Below are positions 10,900 through 23,099 of a stretch of 64,000 nt of DNA, in pieces. The notes under the pieces are model-generated. The model had not been told where the DNA came from. It was given only the letters and a program-made list of their open reading frames with translations, and did no database searches. The DNA lies in contig MNCI01002256.1 of NCBI GenBank assembly GCA_015680685.1, positions 19,142 through 83,141 on the forward strand, in the 5' to 3' direction. The stretch comes from Gnetum montanum (taxonomy: Eukaryota > Streptophyta > Gnetopsida > Gnetales > Gnetaceae). Positions within the stretch are counted from its first letter, which is position 1. Every line of letters starts with the position of its first letter. The position numbers and the translations under genes are program-made.

Positions 10900-13800
10900 C
10901 ATGCGATTGATAATTCTACTTCTTCCTCATCCTTTGCATCCAATCCACTCAAGTTCCCTTCAAAGAAAATGCCTCCCAAAGTGCATACTATCATGTTAAC
11001 CCATGCATTAACTAATTGGATAAAGGCTAGCCACCTTCCTAAAAAAATATCTAATCTTGGGTCTCTTAATCTATCTACAAATCACTGGGAATGAGCCTTG
11101 TAAAACTCTTCTGGATTTAAGTTCTAATGTCAATCTTATTTCTCATGAGATTTACAATGCCTAGAACCTACCTCCACTTAAGAAGAGTAACATCTATCTT
11201 GAGTTGGTAGACTAGTCTATCACTGTTCCTTTGGGACCGGTAGAGAACATTGTGATCACCATCTGTGGTTGGTCCTATCTTGTTAATTTCCTAATGATCT
11301 ATGTTAATAATTGCAAGGGGGACTTCCCAATCATCATCGAAAGGGTTTAGTGAAGTACCATTGATGCATGGTTGGGCATCAAAGGCCTTTCCTTGTAGAT
11401 TTTCAAGGAAAATGCATTCGGAAAGATCAAGAAAAAGAGAGTTCTATGCCTCGTGTACAATGACATAGGGTGCAACTGTGTGGAAAAACTATGGGCCATA
11501 AAAAGCACATTAATCACAATATGTAGACAATGTGAAAATGAATCTAAAATTCAAAGGCGCTAGTATGTAGCAGCTACAAAACACAAGGGCACCTAGTGGT
11601 TGACAACTAGTCCTAAAAGTAGTATACTTTACATGGAACCAACTAAGAGCTTAACAAGTGCCTATGTTTTAGGCATGAAAGAATTGGAGCAAGTTCATCG
11701 CCAACTCTCTAATGATGAACCTAATGATACTTATTAGGGAGAGTTGAAAATTCCTAAAAATTTCAAACATGAGCTCTTAGAGTTAAAAACTCTACCTACT
11801 AGCATGGAGTATGGATTTCTAAAAAATGGCAAGCTGGTGATAATCAATGCCAACCTTGCTTCCAAATAGAAAGAGATGTTTTTTAAGGTGGTTAACAAAT
11901 GATCAATAGTTTTTTCTTGGTCATATCCTAAATTCATTGGGATTGATCCTATGATATGCTAACATCACATCTATATTCATCCTTTCATCAAGCTAAAGAG
12001 GCAACCGCAATGACAGTTGAACCCCAAGTTGAAGCAGATTGTCAAAAAGTAGATTGAACAACTCCTCAAGGCGGGGTTCATCTATCCCATTGTAGATAGT
12101 GAGTGGGTTATCCCACTTATGATCATGCCAAAGAAAGATGGCAAGTGAAGGGTCTGTATTAATTTCAGGTTGTTGAATATGGCAACCTACAAAGATCATT
12201 TTTCATTGACATTTGTGGACCAGGTATTGGACACTATCTTTGGGCATTGCTATTACAACTTTTTGGATGATTATAGTGTCTATAACTAGATTTAGATAGC
12301 ATTAGAGGACCAAGCCAAAACTACATTCACAAGTCCCTAGGAAACTTTTGCATGCAAAAAGATGCCTTTTGGGGTGTGCAATGTCCTTACAACCTTCCAA
12401 TACCTTGTCCTTAGCATTTTTCAATAGCAAATTGGTAGCAGGATGGAAATCTTCATGGATGACTTCTCCACCTATGGTGCTACATTTAAGCAAGCTTTGG
12501 ACCACCTTGAGTAAGTGCTAAAAAGATGTGTGGAGACTAATCTTTAGCTCAATTGGCAAAAGAGCTATTTGATGGTCTAGGATGGCATTGTGTTGGAGCA
12601 CAGAATCTCACAAGCATGGATTGAGGTAGACCCTAAAAATATTAGGATCATCCAAGGAATAACTCATCAACCAAAAACTATTATAGATGTCTAGTCATTC
12701 CTTGGTCACATTGGCTACTACTAGCAATTCATAGAGAATTTCTCTAAGATTGCTAAACCATTGCTGGAGCTAACAAACAAAGATGCTTCATTTGTATAGA
12801 CCGAGAAATGCGAAAAGACATTCTAATAACTTAAAGAGAAGCTTGTAGAAGCTCCAATTCTATGAGCACCTAACTGGTTCCAACTGTTTCACATCATGAC
12901 AAATGCATTAAATTATGCCTTGAGAGCTATGCTCATGTAGTTGGAGGATTAGAAACATCCATACTACATCCATGCACGAGCCAAAGCATTGTCGATGCAT
13001 AGCTCAACTACCCCATAACAGAGAAAGAGTTGATGATGGTGGTATATGCTTTGGAAAAGTTTAGGCACTATGTGCTTGAATACAAGGTGTTTATGCACTT
13101 GAACCATAATGTAATTTTCTTCTTGATGAACAAGCCAACGATGAGCCCCCATGTCATATGGTGGCTTGTGATCTTATAGGATTTTGATCTTATAGTGGTA
13201 GATTGAAAGGGAATGGAAAATTTGATTGTTGATCACTTGTCTTAGTTGCAATGGGACAACAAAGAGGAGGAGAGCCCACTTTCAAATCAGTTCCCTAATG
13301 AACTCCTATTTGTTGGTGTGATAAATGAACAAGTGCCCAATGAACTTACATGGTATGATGGCATTCTCACTTATCTTCTTACTCAAGAGATGCCACAAGA
13401 GTTAGACCACCAGAAGAAACAACAATTTCTTCATTAGGCCAAATTCTTTATAGAGATCAACAAACACCTTTACAAGATGTGTCGATGGCCTAGTTCGTTG
13501 GTGTGTTTCTAATGCTAACCAATTGTACATTCTCTAGTATGCTCATGAAGGCCCTTGTGGGGGCCACTATGCTAGGAGATGCACAATCATTAAGATCCTG
13601 ATGGTAGGGTATTATTGGCCAACACTCTTCAGGGACATCCACATCTTCATCTACTCTTACAAATGCTGCCAACACAATGGTGGGATGACCACTCAAACGG
13701 AAGGGCCTCAGCAATGGATTCAATCATTGGAAACCTTCAATATTTTGGGCATAGATTTCACGAGTCCCATCACACCCATGACAAATAGAAAGGTGTACAT

Positions 13801-14698
13801 TATAGTTACTATTGACTATTGTACGTAATGGATAGAAGTAGTAGTCGTCACCAACTATACATATTCCACTGCTACTCAATTTGTACAACAAAATGTTGTA
13901 AATAGGTTTGAGATGGCACATGTACTAATTTCTAACAATAAAACGCATTTTACAGGAAAAACCTTTCAAAAATTCATGTAATGCTTGGGTGTCAAACATA
14001 AATTAACAATACCTTACCACCCCCAAGCCAATGGTAAAGTAGAGGTTACCAATAGGGAGATCTCTAAAATCCTAACAAGAACAATTAGTAAATATAAGAG
14101 AGGCTGGAGCACAAAACTTAACGATGCCCTTTAGGCTTACTACTCAACATAGAAACTCCCTAAAGGCTACTCTTCCTATGAGCTAGTGTATGGGAAATTA
14201 CCAACACTTCCAATCCAATATGGGCTCCGTACCCTTTCCACAACCTATGATTTGGATCTTGAGATTAGCCTAGCACAAAAAGAGAGACTAATCAACCTTA
14301 ACATGCTAAAGGAGAATAGATTGGTGGAAGTATCTTTGAATAAAGTGCATAAGGCATTCAACAAGAAACTCCATGACCTCAAAATTAGGAAAGTCAAATT
14401 TCAACCTAAAGACAAGGTCCTCTACTAGAACTCCACACATATGCCACAACAAACTAAGTTTCAAATATTGCGGGAATGGTCTTATATCATTTATGAAACC
14501 TTTTCTTCTGGGATCATGTTGATCTATAAACTTGAGAGCCCAAACAAGAAGCAACTTATCAACATACAACAAGTAAAACCTTTCCATGAACCCAAGCAAG
14601 CTAGTGAAAGCAACACCTCATCAGATGAACAACCTCACTCAATTTTTCAGATCTCGTCCTTCCAACTCAATTGTGGGGAAGATGGTCATCCATGCTAA
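10900..14698 (+). pseudogene. Pol of element A: protease, RT, RNase H, integrase
   Basis: The protease region (about 10960-11400) includes a motif reading LLDLSSNVNLIS where D-[ST]-G is usual. RT (about 12020-12800) has the IVDSEWV segment, CNVLTTFQ and the FMDDFS catalytic box near 12455. RNase H follows (about 12840-13260). Integrase (about 13440-14698) has a zinc-binding region, the GIDFTSPI core strand, SNNKTHF at the second Asp, and PYHPQANGKVE leading to the Glu. No chromodomain follows. Examples of decay are TAG at 12287 and 12293 for Gln, TGA at 12146 and TAG at 12338 for Trp. The stop at 14696-14698 ends the same C-terminal sequence seen in B and D. Confidence 0.82.
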
Positions 14699-15736
14699 TC
14701 ATTAAGTGGCTCCTTAGTTTTTCTACTTTTTTTTTTACAATTTTTTTTATTTTATAACTTTCTTTGTTTTATTCTTTTTGTTTTACACTTCCTTTGTTTT
14801 ACACCTTTTTGTTTTACGCTTTTCTTGTTTTTTCCATTTTTTGTTTTACAACATCATTAGTATGTTTTATCTTTCTTGAATATTTTACAATTTCTTTTAT
14901 ATTTTACTTTATTTGTTTTAAATTTTTCTTATTGCTTTTCTAATAAATTACTTTGTTGCCAATAGGACACAATGACGTTGTAGCTGTTTGCTAATGGTGG
15001 TTTGTACTTAATGTTTTTGATTGCTAATGTCTAGTTTCTATTTTTTAATTTTGATATTGATAACTAAGACAAAGTTTCTTTTTTATCAAATAGGCAGTGA
15101 GTCCCTGTCATCCATCGATCCACAACAATCTATGATGTTCCTGGTTTTGGAAATATGAGATCCCTTTCATTAACGAAACTTTAATGAACATATAACCTTG
15201 GTAGTTTTCAAACTTGGGAAAGATCAAAAGGATTAATAAGAATGTGACTTCAAGGGGACTCAATGCTCTCTATCCTTGTCTAATCACTTGAGTGCATGAG
15301 TGTTTTCATGGATTTCTTACTATTCCATGTCGACCACTAACAGGAAGTTAATAAGTCTTTACATGGTGTGGTTCTGATCCAAAAATCCATAAAAACATAA
15401 AAGTTAAAAAAAACAATAGGAATTCAAAGAACACTTCTTAGACAAAATAATAGGCTACAAGCATTGGTTATGGAACTAGAAATACATGTTACCCATACCT
15501 AAAGGTCCCCTCTAACTAAGGCCCTTTTTCATTTCCTGCTTTAATTTTCTTCTCTAATAAGAAATGATGATTGATTTGTGGGAGCATTTTTGTATCTTGA
15601 GGGGTTGGACTAGTCTTAGAGTCTCAATGTGAAGTCACTAAAAAGTGGTTGGCTTTGGACTAAGTATGGACTTTATTGGGTCATTTAACCATTAGATCCA
15701 CAAGGGACTTCATGTGACCATAATTTAGAACTCCAT

Positions 15737-15771
<35 letters not shown>

Positions 15772-16559
15772 CCATCAATGGTTTTCATAATTCACCTCAC
15801 TTCCAATTGTCCATGTCTTCTTTAATGTCTTAGTTTAATGTGTTAAAATTTTTGGTAGATTCTTCCAGATTTGGTTCTTAACTTTTCATAATCATTAATT
15901 GACTGTGGGGCCCACAGACTCCTTGGTTTGAGGATATGCAAGGGCAAAAAGGGCATGAACTTGCTATGGGGAGGACCCACTTGCATTTTCCTTAGTTTGC
16001 ATAGTTAAGTTCCTTATCTTTAGGCATTTTGGCAATCAAATCTTTTGTGTGCCCCATCAATTGCATCCAACTGTGCACTCCTTAAGGTACTTTCTTCAAT
16101 AAAATTTTGTTCTCCCATTAATTTCTCCAATTTTGTGAATTTCCAAGCCCTATTTTAGCATTTCATCATGTTCATAGCTTTTCTAGCTCTTTGTAGACCC
16201 TAATTTCATAGAAAAACTCCTTGTATTTTTTGAAATTTTCAAGTGAAAAATTTTCTTGAATAACTTTGTTGACAAGACCTCATATATGTAGACAACTAAT
16301 TAACGAGACCTCATCGACGGGACCCATTGATGTAGGGCAAAGAGTCTATATATACATGCCCATATTTTAAAAAAATTTCATATTTTCTCACAAACAAGAG
16401 GGGAGTTTTTGAACTTTTCAGAGCCTAAAACTTTCCAAGAGCCATAACTTCCTAACCATTTATCTGATTCACTTCATTTTTTAGACCTATAGCTACCAAA
16501 GGTAAGCTCTTTGTCATGGGGGCCACACATCTTAAGTTTTTAACATAAAATTTTTCTAA
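14699..16559 (+). other. 3' non-coding region of element A, left part
   Basis: The start is T-rich (14710-14950). The rest matches, block by block, the post-integrase non-coding regions of B (17408-19180, inverted) and D (51469-53558, inverted). It contains the (CT)n run at 15741-15769. No coding potential is seen. The conservation between relatives suggests a functional leader, intron or packaging role in the live elements, which is inference. Confidence 0.7.
15741..15769 (+). repeat. (CT)n microsatellite
   Basis: An uninterrupted CT dinucleotide run of about 14 units inside the non-coding region of A. Element B has a GA run (17614-17637) in the same non-coding region on the opposite strand. 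Confidence 0.95.
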
Positions 16560-16564
16560 CTCCT
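16560..16564 (+). repeat. Target site duplication of element B, left
   Basis: CTCCT directly precedes the LTR of B and is repeated at 26372-26376 after its other LTR. Confidence 0.88.
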
Positions 16565-17398
16565 TAATGAGTAGCAAAGTACCCCTACACTCAACCGTAT
16601 GAATACGAGCGTTACATGTGATCCGGTCAAACTCCAAGGACTAAGTGCTTATGCACCTTTACAGAACAAGGATGGGTTGGGCGATTATTGTCTTCCCAAG
16701 CTTACTCATATGGCATAATTGTATGGTTAAGTAAACTTGAGGTATATGATTTTTATGATTTTTTTATGTTTTATGTCCTGGTGCTAAAGAGGGAAGAAAT
16801 GAATTAATTGAATAACTAATTTAAATTAACTAATCAGCTAGGTCCTAACTAGTCCTAACACCAGCATCCTTTCTCACTTTCCATACACATCCTAAACCAA
16901 TGCAACACTACTAGGATTACCAAACGCTAATCGTTACTAGGTTACCAAGTGTTCCACACATGCTCGAAGTGATCGTACTGAGTGTGCTTACTTGTGAAAA
17001 TTAATGAATCAATAAAAGTAACATTAATTAACTAATGAAAGCATTAAAGAACTATAAATAGCATTAAGGATGAGAGATAAACTATTCTGAATGTTGCAAG
17101 GTTTATCACAAAGTTTGTCTTTACTTTTGGACATAAGGTCTAATCAGGTACACAAATGCTCAAATAAAGATTGGTTCGCTTTATGACTCCTACTACAGGC
17201 ACTCAGAAATAATTCTAAATTTGAGAGGAAGAAATTGCAAGAGTTCTGGTAAGGGACTAAGAACTAACTACCAAATCAAGTGTGCCCACCTTTTATTTAT
17301 AGGCAACGAGACAGGTCCTAATATTAGATGTCCGATATCGCATGGCAGGATCCAATATCACAGACGTGATATCGCAGCCCCAATATAGCGGCTCATCA
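16565..17398 (-). repeat. 3' LTR of element B
   Basis: On the plus strand it begins TAATGAG and ends CTCATCA and aligns with 25518-26371. A TATAAATA box is on the minus strand at 17294-17301. The U3 end next to 17398 has repeated GATATCG-like words. Confidence 0.9.
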
Positions 17399-17407
17399 TA
17401 CCCCCAT
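17399..17407 (-). other. Polypurine tract of element B
   Basis: On the minus strand ATGGGGGTA lies directly before the 3' LTR. The bases upstream read CTCGAGGACAAG then TTTTCATT, a spacing shared by A and D and familiar from OTA elements. Confidence 0.8.
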
Positions 17408-19180
17408 GACTAAATGAAAACTTGTCCTCGAGTTCTTTACATAATATTGGGAAGGTATGAGATTATTGACTGAATGACAACTAACAATAACATGGAATGA
17501 AAGACTCAGAGTGCCTAGGGAACGGATCGACAAATATATTACAACATTGGTGTTCATGCCCATTATGGTGAACACTGTACATAGATGACATCCATACCCT
17601 CATTTGACAACTTAGAGAGAGAGAGAGAGAGAGAGAAAATGAGGCATGTTGCTACCGATGTCAAAACTGTGCACACCATTGTTCATCCATAGCTACATGT
17701 CCAAACTTGTTCTTTGCGTAAACACTCCAACTCCAGTCCATCCTAAGTGCTCCCTCTTATCCCAGTCCATTATTCATGTAATTGTCATCTGCACACACAA
17801 CACACTCACAGATTAACAAGGGTAGATAAAACCTAATGTAGCTGATACCTTGCCTCAATATAAAGCACATTGGCTAGGTTGTGGTTATGGTAGATACTGG
17901 GTTAGAGGTGTATGACTGATAACTACCCAAGGTGTAGGGGTAAGATAATTATGGAACGGAAAAATTTTGTGACAGGGCCCCCATGACTAAGAGCGAACCT
18001 CCGATAGCAATAGGGTGGAAAACTTTTAAAGAAGAAGAAGGATAAGAAAAACAACAATGGTGAAGCCAATAAAACAAAAGCAAAAAAAGATGTCATTGAT
18101 GGGGTGAATGAGAAATAGTTGATTGCAAGAAATGTTGAAGGGAAAGAGCTTAATAGCTGCACCACAAAGGAATGCCAGTGGGTCCTCCCTAAAGAAGGCT
18201 CATGCCTTGAATGCCCTGACAAACCTACAAACCAAACAGTCCATAGGCTCTTGGAATGACATATGGAAACAATGGTTAAAAACTTACCCACAAGTTTTTT
18301 ACCGAAGATTAACAATGTGTCAACCAAGATATAGACTCATCATAAAACTGGCAATGAGGTGGAATATGGAAAGAAATATGAAAAGAGGGATGAGAATGGG
18401 ATGGAGTTCCAAAATTAAGGTGGTGTAAAGTCCCCTGTGTAATATGTGGTTAAGGTAACTTAATAAAATTCTATCCAAATCCAAATTCAACTATCCACAT
18501 CCAGTGACCTCGCATCAACACACTTGGCCAACCCATCCTCACGAAGTAACAAGAATGTGTCCACATAGCCACCACCATCCCAACAAGAGAAGAAAAAGGA
18601 AGTGAGAAAGGGCCTTAGTTAGAGGGAACCTTTAGGCATGGGTAACATGTCTTTCCAGTGCCATAACTAGTGCTTGTAGCCCATGTTTCTTTATTCGGTC
18701 AAGAGTGGGATGGTGGAAAACCTATGAAAAAAATCCAAGTACCCAAGAGAATAGCTAGCACAAATGTGTTGAATCCCCTTGAGGTCACATCCTTTTCCAT
18801 CCATTTGAATCTTTCCTTGGTTAAAAGAGTACTAAGGCACCAATTCATTAATAAGTTTTCTTAGAAAAGGGATAGTACATTTCCAAAACAAGGGAGACCA
18901 TAGAGTTGCATAGATAATTGGGTGACGTGGACTCATTGCTTATTTTATCAAAAGAAATCATATCTTAGCATCAACACCGAAAGTCAAAGGTAAAAACCAA
19001 ACATTAGCAATCAACACTTATTATAATACAACCCACCATCGTGACCACTTATTATGTGATGAATAAGAATAAATCAAACAAAGAAATAGTAAAAATGTTA
19101 ATGATGGTGTAAAACAAAAATAAGTAAAGATGAACAATGTGTAAAACAAAAAAGGAAAAGGAATTGAGAGGTTAGAATGG
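17408..19180 (-). other. 3' non-coding region of element B
   Basis: No convincing coding frame is present. It includes the (GA)n run at 17614-17637 and blocks shared with A (14699-16559) and D (51469-53558). The longest ORF here (minus strand 18327-17923) is not conserved in the relatives. Confidence 0.7.
17614..17637 (+). repeat. (GA)n microsatellite
   Basis: Uninterrupted GA run of about 12 units inside element B. Confidence 0.93.
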
Positions 19181-22100
19181 TTAGCGTTGGTGGCCCTCTC
19201 CCTCATGACTAAATTGGAAGGGGGAGATTCGAAATAATGAGCAAGGTTTTCCACCAACAGAGGTAGTATTAGTACTGGCTATTTTAGGCTCATGGAAGGG
19301 TTTGATTTTCTGGATGTTGACCAATAACTTCTTATTCAGGCTTTCAGGTTTGTAGATCATCATGGCCCCTAAAGGAAAAATTTCGTGAATGATATAAAGT
19401 CCTTCCCACAGCATTTGAAATTTAGTTCATTAGGGTACATGTGTGGGATTCCAATAAAGAACCTTATCTCTTGCTTGGTATTTGACTTTCCCAATCCTTA
19501 GGTCATGATGTTATTTGTTAAAGGCCTTATGTAGTTCATTAGATGACGGCTAGTCAGTTTTCATCTAGCAAGTTAAGGTTCATTAGCCATTCTTTTTGTG
19601 CTAGATTGAGGTCAAGGTTAAGGTCACATGCTGTGGATAGTGTATGGAGCTCCACTTGAATAGGAAGTGTCAGAAGTTTACCATACACTAACTCATAGGG
19701 AGAGTAGCCTATAGGGAGTTTCCATGTGGAGTAGTATGCCCAAAGAGCTTTGTTTAGTTTTGTGCTCTTGTCTCGCCTATACTTGCTAATGGTTCATGTC
19801 AATATTTTTGTGATCTCCCTATTGGTAACCTCAGTTTGACTATTTGCTTGAGAATGATATGGTACAGTCAGTTTGTGCTCAACTCCTAAGCGTTGCATTA
19901 ACTTTTGAAAAGTCAAACCTATAAAGTGTGTAGCATTGTCAAAAATAAGTGCACGAGGCACACCAAACCTGTTTACGATTTATTGTTGAATAAATCATGT
20001 AGCGGTAGATGATGTATAGTCTGTAATAGCTGCTACTTCTACCCACTTGGTAAAATAGTAAAAAGCAACAACAATGTAGGATTTTCCATTGTACATTGGT
20101 GCAATAGGTCCCATAAAATCAATTCCCCATATGTTGAAGGATTCTAAAGGTTAGATCCATTGTTGCGGACCCTCCATTCTAGCAGTTATTCCCCCATCAC
20201 GTTGGCAGCGCTCACAAGATTAGATCAAATGATGAGGGTCCTAGAACAATGTAGGCCAATAATATCCTGCAAGCAAGATTTTTATGGCTATTTTTCTCCT
20301 CGCATAATGACCCCCATAAGGGGCCTCATGAGCATCTTGGAGAACCCACAATTGATCTTCATTGGGAACACACCATCAAACCAAGCCATTGGGACATACC
20401 TTATAAAGGTGTTCATTGATTTCCATGAAATATTTGGCTTGGTGAAGAAACTGTTGTTTCTTTTTAACATCTAACCCTTGTGGTGTTTCTTGTGTAAGTA
20501 AATAAGTGAGAATGCTACTATACCAATTTGTATCAATGGGTAAGTGATTGTTTATCACACCTGCAAAGAGGAGTTCATCAGGGAAATGGTTAGAAATTGG
20601 ATATTCATCCTCTTTGTTGTCCCATCGCAACTGAGATAAATGAGCAGAAACAACATTCTTGATGCCTTCATGATCAATCATAGTAAGATCAAACTCTTGT
20701 AAGATCATGAGCCATCGTATGATGTGAGGGCTTACCATTGGTTTATTCATTAGGAACCAAATTGCACTATGATCCGTATGTACAAATATCTTATAGCCCA
20801 ATACATAGTGCCGAAATTTTTCTAGCGCAAACACCACAACCATTAACTCTTTTTCTATTGTGCTGTAATTAAGTTGTGCACTAGCGATACTTTGACTTGC
20901 ACAGTGAATGTAATAGAGACATTTTTAGTCATCTAACTATGTAAGTACAACTCCTAAGGCAAAGTTGGACACGTCAGTCATTATGTAGAATGGTTTGGAC
21001 CAATCACGATCTTATAAAATAGGTGTTTCTATAAGTTTCTATTTTAAGGTTTGGAAGGTTAGCTCACATTCCTTGGTCCATTCAAAAGGTACGTCCTTTT
21101 TTTTAGTTTTACCAAAGGTTTCACAATCCTTGAAAAGTTCTCAATGAAGCGTCTATAATAGCCAGTATGTCCAAGGAATGATCGAATGTCTTTTACAGTT
21201 TCAAGTTGTCGAGTGATTCCTTGGATGACCTTAATCTTTTCAGGATCTACTTCTATCCCTATTTGTAAAATCTTGTGCCCCAGTACAATGCCTTCTTGGA
21301 CCATTAAATGGCTTTTTTTCTAATTGAGCCTTAAGTTGGTTTCTACACATCATTTCAGCACTTGCTCTAATCGGTCCAATGCTTGTTCGAAGTCTACTCC
21401 ATAGGTGGAGAAATCATCCATAAAGACATTCACACCATTTCCTATTTGCTATTGAAAGATACTTAGAATCAAACGTTGAAACGTTGCTGGGGCATTGCAC
21501 AAGCCAAACAGCATCTGCTTATATGAAAATGTCCCCCAAGGACTTGTGAACATAGTCTTGGCTTGGTCTTCTAATGCTATTTTAATTTGATTATATCCAC
21601 TATAGCCATCTAGAAAACTATAATAGCAATGCCCTACAATGGTATCTAAGAGTTGGTTGACGAATGACAATGGGAAGTGGTCTTTAAATGTTGCCATGTT
21701 CAGTAGCCTAAATTCTATACACATCCTCCATTTACCTCCCTTTTTGGGCACAATGACTAACAAACTAACCCATTCACTATCAACAATGGGATAGATGAAC
21801 ATAGCTTTCAGAAGTTGTTCAATCTCTTCTTTAATCACTTGCTTTCGCTTTGGGTTTAATTGCCTCTGTGGTTGTCATCGAGGTTTCATGGAGGGGTTAG
21901 TGTAAATTCTATGTTGGCATATCCTAGGATCTATTTCGGTTAATTTGGGATATGACCAAGAAAAGGCTTTTGACCATTTGTTCACCATTTTCAGTAGTCT
22001 TTCTTTTTGTTGAGGAGCAAGCTTAGCGTTAATGATTACCAGTTTTTCATTTTTGAGAAATGTATACTCGTGGGCAACGATTTTAACTCAAGGGGCTTTT

Positions 22101-22900
22101 GCTTAAACTCGTCAAGGATTTCCAACTTCCCCTAGTTGATATTTTCGATGTCAAGACTTAGAAGTTGGTGATGGACTTGCTCTAATGTATCTATGCTATC
22201 AATGTAAGTGCAAGTCAAGCTCTCAGTTGGTTCTATGCACATAATTGAATCATTCTCTTGGTCAACTATTAGCCACTGGGTGCCTTCTTATCTTGTGGCT
22301 GCTGCATATAGGCATATTTGTATGTTAGTTATTGGTGCACACTAGTTGCATGTAGGCAACGTTAAATGTTGTACAAACCAAGACTTCTACATGCAATTAC
22401 ACCTTGTCTCACTGTATGCAATGCATGGAACTTTCTTCCTCTCAATCTTTTCAAATGTATTTTCCTTTGATATTTCTAGGGAAAGATCACATATTCCTAG
22501 GCACACGTCAATTATGCTTAGCCATGCTCTTCCCATTATGATTGGGAAGTCCCCCTTACAGTTGTTGACTTGAATCACTAGAAAATCAGCTAGATATAAC
22601 CACCCACAAATAGTAGTGACAATGTCCTCCACTAGTCCTAATGGGATAGTGATGGACTGGTCGGCCAACTCTAAACGTATGTTACTCTTTTTTAATGGAG
22701 GCAGGTTCTAGGCTTTGTACATTTCTTGAGAGATTAAGTTAACAATAGAACTTGAATCTAAAAGAGCCTTGAGAGGTTCATTCCTAGTAATTTGCAAATA
22801 TATAAGAGGACTTCTAGGATCAAAGAATTTTCTAGGAAGGTGGCCAGCTTTAATCCAATTGGTAATTGCATGAGTCAACATGACCGTGTGCATTAAGTAT
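19181..22900 (-). pseudogene. Pol of element B: protease, RT, RNase H, integrase
   Basis: Minus-strand order: protease (about 22880-22480) with LLDSSSIVNLIS in place of a D-[ST]-G motif; RT (21838-21060) with KKGGKWRMC, CNAPATFQ and the VFMDDF catalytic box near 21420; RNase H (20843-20560) with FVHTDHSAI, which contains the conserved Asp/His pair; integrase (about 20370-19181) with a zinc-binding CERCQRDGG segment, GIDFMGPI, FDNATHF and PYHSQANSQTE. The RT stretch of 129 codons and the RNase H stretch of 155 codons are each open, but stops and frameshifts occur between them. The C-terminal sequence ends at 19181 as in A and D. Confidence 0.87.
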
Positions 22901-23099
22901 GGTCTTTGGTTTGAAGGGAGCTCCGAAGATTCGAATTGTGGTGAGGCATTTGGAGAATTTACCACTTGTGGTTGCAAGGACTTAGTTGGACTATTGGTTC
23001 TAAAGAAAGGTCTCTTCTTTATGTGGTTGTCTAAACCAATAGTAGGTTGAGGGTTGATATCCCTTGTAGCGTTATGTTGTTGCAGCTGGGCAGGGAGCT

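Noticed and set aside
15741-15769. CT run as a promoter element
   Set aside because: It lies inside a transposon non-coding region and is a simple microsatellite.
17923-18327. 134-codon minus-strand ORF in element B
   Set aside because: It lies in the non-coding region after integrase and is not open in the matching parts of A or D.
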